Shown piece after piece: positions 57,339-64,000 of a stretch of DNA of 64,000 bases. How positions within the stretch are numbered: the stretch's first letter is position 1; each line of letters begins with the position of its first letter. The DNA comes from Prunus persica (Eukaryota > Streptophyta > Magnoliopsida > Rosales > Rosaceae). The notes below the pieces were generated by a model. The model did no database searches and was not told where the DNA came from. It was given only the letters and a program-made list of their open reading frames with translations. The position numbers were made by a program, and so were the translations under genes. Where the stretch lies: the NCBI RefSeq assembly GCF_000346465.2, contig NC_034012.1, positions 21,921,169 to 21,985,168 of the forward strand. Reading direction: 5' to 3'.

Positions 57339-58100
57339 TGCTCTTTTTGGGAGGGTCAACTTAGAGAGAAGTAGGTAGTCTTCAGCAGGGGAGAAGGTGA
57401 GGACCTTCGGTAAGGGAACAACGTGCAGAAACAAAGTAGGAGAAGCAGTCATTAAGCTTCGTATACCGGTGAGGCACCGGCCGAAAGCTCTCTGATGCTT
57501 AAGTCAGCTAAGAGTGGTAAATTTGGCAGAGTAACAGTAAAAGTGAGAAAGTAGTTACCCTTTTTACTTGGGTACTATTCCCTATTTATAGGGAGGTGAA
57601 AGTGGGAGGTTTGCACAAAGTTTCGATGTGGGACTTTGTGCAAGTTGCTGTGGTGGTGACATGTCTCTTGGAAATTAGGTTCGGTAGTTGAGAGCTTCGG
57701 CAGACAGGAGCTTCAGCAGGTGTCTAGCACCTCAGAAGAGTGTCTTCCTTCGGCAAGGAAGAAGGAGTGTCTGCCTTGGTGCTAGTCGTTTTGATGCTGA
57801 ATATGCTTGGTTGATTATGGTGTAAATAGTAGTTCCCAAAGTTCGCGATCAAGAAGTAACTTCTGGGTTGGGAACTTGTTAGATTTTGTGTAATCATGAC
57901 CGAGCATTCCAGATTCGGTGGGAGCCGTAGGGCATTCCCTAGTCCCCCAAGTTGGCAAGCTAGAAGTTGCGTGAACACTTGGTAGCTGCGTGAGCATTTA
58001 GAACTGTTGGTAACTAGGTACCTTTGAGAGAAAAGTCGACTTGAGCCTTCAAGCTTTAGCAAGCAAATTTGCAGGCCCTTAGTACCTACGACTCGGGTCC
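57339..58100 (-). repeat. 3' LTR of the Tat-like element (right edge approximate)
   Basis: On the minus strand a TATA box CCCTATAAATAGGG (57594-57581) is followed by the R-U5-type block TTAAGCATCAGAGAGCTTTC (57503-57484), GGCCGGTGCC and CACCGGTATACG. It ends ...CAAAAAGAGCA at 57339. EPRV-2 ORF2 sequence begins immediately left. The open frame 57452-57339 is LTR, not viral. The right edge and the target duplication were not resolved. Confidence 0.55.
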
Positions 58101-58239
58101 TGCAGTTCGACAGGGAGGCTGAGTCATGGCCTTAGCTCGTGCATCTTTGGTAACCAAGTGATGGCTTTAGAAAGTAGGGACGTGGGTCCAAAAAGGTGGG
58201 CTAAAGCTTGAAGAACAAAGTGTGGGCTTTAATTTTCCT

Positions 58240-60600
58240 TTTATGGCCCTTTGCCGTTCGGCAAGTTCCCCCAGCCTTTGTTTTTTATTTTATTTTTTGC
58301 CGTTCGGCATGTTCCCCCGTCAAGGATGCCCAAGGTTTGGGCTCTGGTCTCTTGCCAAGAAAACTAGGCCTTTTTGTGTGGGCGTCGGCAAGGTGGGAGC
58401 TGGGGTTTGGAACTGAGAAGGGTTTAAATACTACTTTACAGCTCCTACCGCTCGGCACCTAGACCTTCGGCGTTGATAAATTGTGGCAAGGCTTCTGTGA
58501 GCACACCTTCAGTACAGTGGTTTCCTGTGTCGAATTTTTGAGGACATAGCCACTTTCAGCAAGGCTACTGATCGACAGAGAGTGGAGTAAGGTCAATTTT
58601 ACAGGGTTGATCTTCCCTTGCTTTTGGAGCTGGGTTCGGCAAGGAGAATTTTATGATTCTTCCGTCTCTTCTACAGGGTTTTTAGAAGGAGGAAAGAATG
58701 AAGCATCCTTGATCTGAGGTTGGCTGATTCGGTAGGGCCTTCGCAAGTCACTTGTGAGCTTATTTTCGGCAGGTAGCTTTTCGTGAGCCCCATTTTGAAT
58801 TTCATGGGCCTTGCCGATAATTTGTTCAAAATGATGATCATAATGTTGTGGTTGCATATTCCTTCGACAGGTGTTATTTGGAGATGGAAGTTGGGCCTTG
58901 AAGGCAGATTCGGAATATTGGCAATTGGGCAGGTTCGGGAGCTTGATATTTGGAGCTAGTCAGACATTTGGGCCTCAAAGTGAGTTCACCGGTTCGGCTT
59001 GGGCTTCAGATTCGGTAAGGGTGGCCGCTGCACGATCATTCGGCAAGAGCACGAGTTGAGGTAAGCATTTTGTGAAGCCCCCTTATCTTCTTGCTCCACC
59101 CTTGCCGTTCGGCAAGGGTGGCTTGATCAAATTTTTTGAGGCCCTTCATGTTCAGCAACTTGTGAATCGAAATTCTTTTTGGAGGCCTCAAAGTGTGTTG
59201 CCTTCGGCAAGAGCGCTTGGAGTTAGGCCTTCGGCAATTTTTTGACTTAGAACCATGATTTTGGTGGCCCTTCGTTCAATTGCCCAGTTCTTACCGTTCG
59301 GCAGCCTTGTGAGCACAGGCTGTGAACTCGTTTCGGCAACACTAGTAATTGGAGCTGGCCCTCGTGCTATGAGGACTTGGAGCCATGATTTTTTTTTAGT
59401 CTTCCCCAAAAATTTTGGCTCACCCTCCCCTCAACGTGGGGTATGGGAGCAAGACAGTTTGGCAGGTTGAGTTTTGGCTATTTTAGTGAGGTCTTGGCGT
59501 CGGGTCTGGGAGCTAGACCTTCGGCAGGTACCTATTTTCTTGAGCCCTCAATCTTTCTTTCATGGGCCTTGCTGTTCGGCAAGGCCAGCCTGTGTATTTG
59601 GAAATATTGATAAGATTTCGTATTCTGAGCAAGTTTTGCTTCTGTATAACCCTTGCCGTTTGGCAGGATAGAGTACCGCGTGGACACGTTCAGTAGGTGG
59701 GCATTCGGAGCCGGGCTCGGGGTTGTGCCGTTTGGACAAGAGGCTGGGCCTTGAATAATTTGTGCGCACGGGCTCGTAGCTGGGTCATTGAAATTCTACT
59801 TCAGCTTTGGTGGGTTGTTTGTGAGCCTACTTTTGCTTCTCTACGGGCCTTGCCATTTGGCAAGGTCCATTTGGGTATAACCTGAGGATTTTGTTTGTTT
59901 GGTGGTTGTTTAAACTTCGGCAGGTCTTAGAGTCGGGGTCAGCCTTGCGCACTGGCTGGGCCATCAGACCTTTGGCAAGAGCTGGGCTTTGAAGGTGGAT
60001 TCAGAAGCCTTGGGCTGGGCCTTTCCGTGTGGGAAGTGCAGTTATGCCTTTGTTAAGGTGAAAATTTTTTGAGGCCTCCATTTCTTTGTGCATAGGCTTT
60101 GCCGTTCGGCAAGGCCAGTCCGTGTTTTAATGTGACCAACTTGATGTGTGCCTTGGTTGTTTTGACTTTGAGCAGGGTCTAAAAATAGAAGGCTGGGCGC
60201 TGGGCTTCTACATTGGAGCTGGGCTCGTGGCTTGGAGCTCGGGTCCTTGGCCTTCAGTACGGGGTTTGGCACGGGCCTGGGCATAAGTCTGCCATTCGAG
60301 GCCTTCTTGGAGTTGTGCTTGCTTAGGCAAGTTGAGAATTTGGTGAGTCCCCCCCTTTCCCTTCTGCACGATCCTTGCCATTCGGCAAGGGTGATTTGAA
60401 CATTTGATTTGATGTTTGACGTTTGTTGTTGTAGTCTTGTAAATCTTTCGGTAGGTGGCTACTTGGAGCCGGGTTTGGAACTTTGGACATGCGGCTGGGC
60501 TATTCGGTTTCTGATAGCCTTGGTGAGCTTTATTTGCCCTTCATTTCCCTTCTGCACTAGTCTTGCCGTTCGACAAGGTCCTTTCAACTTCCTTTTTCCG
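58240..60600. repeat. Degenerate tandem array with CCTTGCCGTTCGGCAAGG hairpin
   Basis: The inverted repeat CCTTGCC-GTTC-GGCAAGG and variants recur at about 58249, 58299, 59100, 59297 (half), 59568, 59650, 59847, 60098, 60372 and 60565, mostly 200-280 bp apart. Between them words such as GGAGCTGGGC, CTTCGGCAGGT and GGGCCTTG recur. It lies in the 3' untranslated zone of the Tat-like element. Open frames here run through the repeats and are not genes. Confidence 0.8.
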
Positions 60601-60699
60601 TTTTTTTTTTTGGATTTCAAATTGTTGTAGGTATAAGAGATTTGAGAGGGAAGGTGAAAGGGTGCTAGGGTTTTCTCGTGAACCGAGGCATTGGTACCC

Positions 60700-61065
60700 T
60701 TGAGGCTTTATAAATAGAAGCTTGGGGTAACAAAGGCATCAGACTTGGAGATTTTGAGAAAAAATTTCAGAAAGTGAGAAGGAGAAAAGGAGATTTCTGG
60801 CGAAATACCTCGTGGTAGTGCTGTGGCCAAGGTGATTCTCGGCGTCCTTTCGTTTTGGTGCAAACAAGGTTAGACCTCATTTCCTTTGAATTTTTGAATT
60901 GAAATGTCTTTTTTGGTATGAACACGTTGAAGGCTAAGATAAACACCTTGAATATGAGTATGAACATGATGAACACCTTGAACATTGATATGAACTTGTT
61001 GAATGTATGTTTCGATCCTTCTTACATGTGCATTAGTTCCTTTTCCTTGTTTCTGCATATTGTAG
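60700..61065 (+). promoter_or_regulatory. Promoter, 5' leader and 5'UTR intron of the antisense ORF
   Basis: A plus-strand TATA box TATAAATA stands at 60709-60716. A leader follows to CAAG at 60868, then an intron from GT at 60869 to TTGTAG at 61065, with the ATG of the ORF immediately after (61066). The intron also holds a short TGAACAC-TTGAA repeat (60919-61000). Confidence 0.6.
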
Positions 61066-63168
61066 ATGTCTGAAAGTTCTGATAGAGAAAGTCATGACCC
61101 CCCTGCCTTTGGTGGGGATGATACTGAGAGTAAGGAGCCCAACCAATATGTTTGTTCTGAAGATGAGAGTTCTGAGACGGAGGGTGTGGTAGAAGGTGTT
61201 ATAGAAAGTAAGACGGTAGTGCATGAGGGTGAGAAGGGTGAGCCATCGGTAGATCTCAGGAGGTTAAGTATAGAGAGATACAAAGGAATTACAAAGAGTT
61301 AGAGGCTATAGCTGATCGGGTTCTAGCCTTGCCTCATACACCATAAGTGGGCTCGAGCAATCAGGCATCACCGTGGGGGCCCGTGGGTGTAGCCATGGCT
61401 TCAGCCTCAGAGGGAGTGGATATACGGGTTGGTGTGCCCTTGGCGAGGAGGAATACTCTTACAGAAGTAAAGTTGGCCAAGCTTCGGACCGATTATAGCG
61501 TTCCACCCTATGTGGGCTTGAGGCTATCTAGTGTTGCAGATGTAGTGAGATATCCTCCAAAGGGACATGTGCTGATTTTTACAGATATGTACCAGCATGG
61601 TTTCAGACTACCATTTCATCCTTGGGTACATATGATGTTGGCCAAGCTGGGGTATGCACCGAGGCAATATAATCCCAACTTTTGGATTCTTCTGCATGAG
61701 GTTTACATTGCTTGGTGGTTGGCTGGGTTAGGGGAGCCAACATTTGAGCAGTTTATGTACTTGTACTCGATTTCGAAGCAACAGGGAAACTTTGGCTGGG
61801 TACAAGCCAATTGCCAAAAGGCAAAAGAGAGAGGTTACTTTATTGGTCACAAGCCTTCTACTCAGAAGTCTTGGAGGAACATGTGGTGCCTGGCTTATGG
61901 TGACTGGGAGTGTCTGCCAGGGAAAACTGTCACTAAACACATTCCAACCCATTTCCAATCTATAGGTCCTTGGCCCCATCATTTAAGACTAATTGTTGTT
62001 TTGTGTTTTATCTGCTTTGACTCTTAGTTCTCCATTTTTTCTTGTGCAAGTATAAATAGCTGAGTAGTATCTAACCTTTGGTGCAGGTTCGGCGAAGTCG
62101 GGGCCGATCTTCAAGGAGGAAGAAGACGAAGTGGAGAGGGTAAGGTGGCTGCTGTCAGAGACCGAGCGTGAGTGCCAAAACTTAGTCACCCAGAAGAATC
62201 TGTTCGAGTCTGGACTTTTGCAAGGAAGTAAGTACTTGGATCGCCTTTGTTGTTTGTCTTCTGATTCCTTTTTGTAGTTGTGATTAACTTATCTTTCGAT
62301 GTGCAGTGGCAAGTATTATAAGTGGAAGCACGAAGGTGGTGGTGGATATTGATGAGGCCGAGATGCAGAAACGAGTGAGGGAGTCTCAGACCAAGAAGGC
62401 GGAGAAGGGGGGTGCCCAACAGGCGACTGGGAAGTGCCCTAGAGATGACGATGAGGGGCGGGTTGCCGTTGTTCTGGGAAAGAGGAAGGCGTTGGAGGAA
62501 GCAAGCCAAAGTGTGATGGGGACGGAGCCTAGGCTTCCTCCTTTTAATCTGCAGGCACCGCCGAAGCTCCCCTTCGGTATTGAGGATGTTTTTGTTGAGG
62601 GGGTGGAGAATGTGGACTTCTCCAAGCTACATCGGCAGAAGAAGGAGGTGAACCTAGCCATGCATTGACAAGAGGTTCCCCTAGTGAACGTGGCGTGAAG
62701 AGTGTTAACCTAGCTAGACCCCTTTGTTTTGCAGGCCTTTGACGAAATGTATGTCAACATGGCTAAGGCAGATAAGGAGATTCAGAGGCTGAAGAGGCGC
62801 GATGAGATGGCCAAGGGTAAGATGGCTGAGGTGCAGGAGGCCATTCGAGAGAGGAACACCCTGCAGTTGCAGAAGGCGGCGCTGGCTAAGGAAGTGGAAG
62901 AGCTGAAACGGTCGAAGGCCGATGAGATAGCTACTACCCGAAGCCATCGAGTCGTTTCGTAGTTCAGAGAAGTTGCACAGCTATATCATGGACCGGTTGG
63001 TGGATGAGTAGCTTCGTTGGGAGGATAGGCTGGCGAGGTTCAATCCTTCTGTTGAGATCAACTTCGATACGAGCGGCGAACCTCCTTCACCTAGTCCCAC
63101 TACTGATGTCACTGCCGTTGCGCCAGAGTCGGAGCCGGCCACCACGGATGCCCTTTCTGCCAAGTCTT
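61066..63168 (+). pseudogene. Antisense ORF of the Tat-like element (gypsy-type transposon N-terminal domain plus coiled coil)
   Basis: ATG at 61066, Ser/Glu-rich start (MSESSDRESHDPPAFGG). A frameshift near 61268 and a stop near 61347 break the first exon. The core 61380-61970 reads LTEVKLAKLRTDYSVPPYVG, HGFRLPFHPWVHMMLAKLG, QYNPNFWILLHEVYIAWWL and QGNFGWVQANCQKAKERGYF, the pattern of the 'putative gypsy type transposon' domain (Transposase_28/PF04195 class). Later exons, bounded by GT-AG introns (about 61970-62086, 62231-62306, 62660-62735), encode charged coiled-coil segments (QRLKRRDEMAKGKMAEVQEA). The last block ends ATTDALSAKS-stop near 63166 after another shift. The function of these antisense ORFs is unknown. 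The copy is inactivated. Confidence 0.7.
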
Positions 63169-63480
63169 GAAGGCGTTGCCTTCCTTATGTATTCTAGCTA
63201 TTTGTTTGAAACACTTAATGTTTATTTCTATTTTGTATGAACATTTTGCCTTGCTTGGGGCAAGATTATTTTGATTTGCTATGATATTAGACTTGTTGTC
63301 GTTGGATATCAGTTGTGCTAGCAAAATGATAATAATGTGATTGATGAGAATCAGCCAGAGTCAGGCGTTTCATTATATAGGTGCCGAAAAGCAGAAGGTA
63401 CAAGAGATAATGTCCTAGGGTCGAGGCAAGGCTCAAGACCAAAGTCTAAGAAAATATAATGTCTTAGGGTCTAGGTGTGT
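63169..63480. other. Spacer between antisense ORF and pol end
   Basis: Short noncoding spacer, probably the overlapping 3'UTRs of two convergent units. A phrase AATGTC-TAGGGTC occurs twice (63410 and 63459). Confidence 0.4.
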
Positions 63481-64000
63481 TTACGTATAGTAGTACTTGA
63501 GGTGATCAGCGTTCCAAGGATGAGGCAAACTCTTGCCCTTGGGATCAGCAAGCTGATAAGTGTCGGGGCGGCAGACTTTGGTAATCTCATAAGGACCTTC
63601 CCATGTAGGGCTCAAGGTACCTTCAGTAGGGTTTTTGGTAGCCAAGGAAACCTTGTGCATGACCCAATCCCCAATCTTGAAGGCACGGGCTTTGACTCAG
63701 TAGTCATAGTACTTGGCGATACGCTGTTTGTACGCGACGTTGCGCTTGTTAGATTGGTCACGAAGCTCGTCAATGAAGTCAAGGTTCAGTGCTAACTGCT
63801 AGTCATTGGCTTCGGCATCATAAGTGGAGGTTTGGTATGTGGGTTGGCCAATCTCCACTGGTGCCACGGCTTCGGTACCAAAGGAAAGAGAGAACGGTGT
63901 TTCTCCTGTGGAGGTACGAAAGGTGGTGCGGTAGGACCAAAGAACCTCTAGGAGTAGCTTTAGCCAGGAACCATTTGATTTGTCAAGCTTGGTCTTCAGA
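63481..64000 (-). pseudogene. Ty3/gypsy integrase C-terminal end (Tat lineage), cut by the window edge
   Basis: The minus strand reads GSWLKLLLEVLWSYRTTFRT, TGETPFSLSFGTEAVAPVEI, LRDQSNKRNVAYKQRIAKYY, GDWVMHKVSLATKNPTEG, LSPTWEGPYEITKV and ends HPWNADHLKYYYT with stop TAA at 63483-63481. These are the end of the rve core and the GPY/F-type module (GPYEI). At least two in-frame stops occur (near 63698 and 63803). The rest of pol lies beyond position 64000. Confidence 0.85.

Larger units (their letters stand above)
57339..64000 (-). mobile_element. Tat-lineage Ty3/gypsy retrotransposon, 3' part
   Basis: Minus-strand order from the window edge: integrase C-terminus (64000-63481), a plus-strand antisense ORF (61066-63168), a hairpin-repeat region (58240-60600), then the 3' LTR (to 57339). 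A gypsy-type antisense ORF between pol and 3' LTR, and variable repeats in that zone, are described for the Tat lineage (Ogre/Grande/Retand-like). The inner part and 5' LTR lie outside the window. Confidence 0.7.

Noticed and set aside
57087..57452. Single 121-residue protein
   Set aside because: The frame crosses the LTR edge at 57339; its first part is LTR and its second part is out of phase with the ORF2 relic.
58208..60630. Series of 60-84 codon plus-strand genes
   Set aside because: They run through the degenerate hairpin repeat array and differ with each repeat copy.

Overview
The window reads as plant nuclear DNA built almost entirely from transposable elements and endogenous pararetrovirus copies. 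I see no confident single-copy host gene. Evidence for a plant: CACTA transposons with plant-type Tnp2, Transposase_24 and Ulp1 domains, caulimovirid movement-protein/coat/RT remnants, a Tat-lineage Ty3/gypsy element with an antisense ORF, spliceosomal GT-AG introns and TATAAATA promoters. A woody eudicot (possibly Rosaceae) is a weak guess. Position 21461-21560 is an assembly gap of 100 N.

Layout. 1-2038 is the 3' part of a long LTR (family L). 2039-7935 is a patchwork: MITE-like remnant, LTR-like promoter blocks, a Ty1/copia integrase fragment on the minus strand, and a decayed multi-exon transposon-type gene. About 7940-38530 is a plus-strand endogenous pararetrovirus (EPRV-1). It was split by a CACTA element (CACTA-B, 8155-32565, 3-bp target duplication GGA). 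CACTA-B was hit by two family-L LTRs (9448-12131, duplication TTCTA; 14286-28846, duplication TGATA). The second of these was split by a younger 12-kb CACTA element (CACTA-A, 15800-27814, duplication ATA). The nesting gives a relative chronology: EPRV-1, then CACTA-B, then LTR, then CACTA-A.

About 38960-57338 is a second, minus-strand EPRV (EPRV-2), convergent with the first. It is broken by three more family-L LTRs (39644-42724, 43494-45920, 48969-53286), each with a target duplication. The last of these holds an LTR of another family joined to an almost complete tRNA-Asp sequence (51212-52869), with no target duplication. EPRV-2 shows ORF2, then control region, then ORF1, the order expected for a concatemeric or circularly permuted viral DNA.

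57339-64000 is the 3' part of a minus-strand Tat-type Ty3/gypsy element: integrase C-terminus at the window edge, a plus-strand antisense ORF with its own TATA box and 5'UTR intron, a degenerate array of hairpin-bearing repeats, and a 3' LTR inserted in EPRV-2 ORF2.

Most notable: (1) CACTA-A has its CGTCGT/ACGACG-type subterminal motif in the long introns and spacers of its genes as well as at its ends; (2) the tRNA-Asp/LTR chimera with a microhomology junction; (3) the antisense transcription unit and hairpin array of the Tat element; (4) two diverged convergent EPRVs sharing an ORF2 of unknown function.
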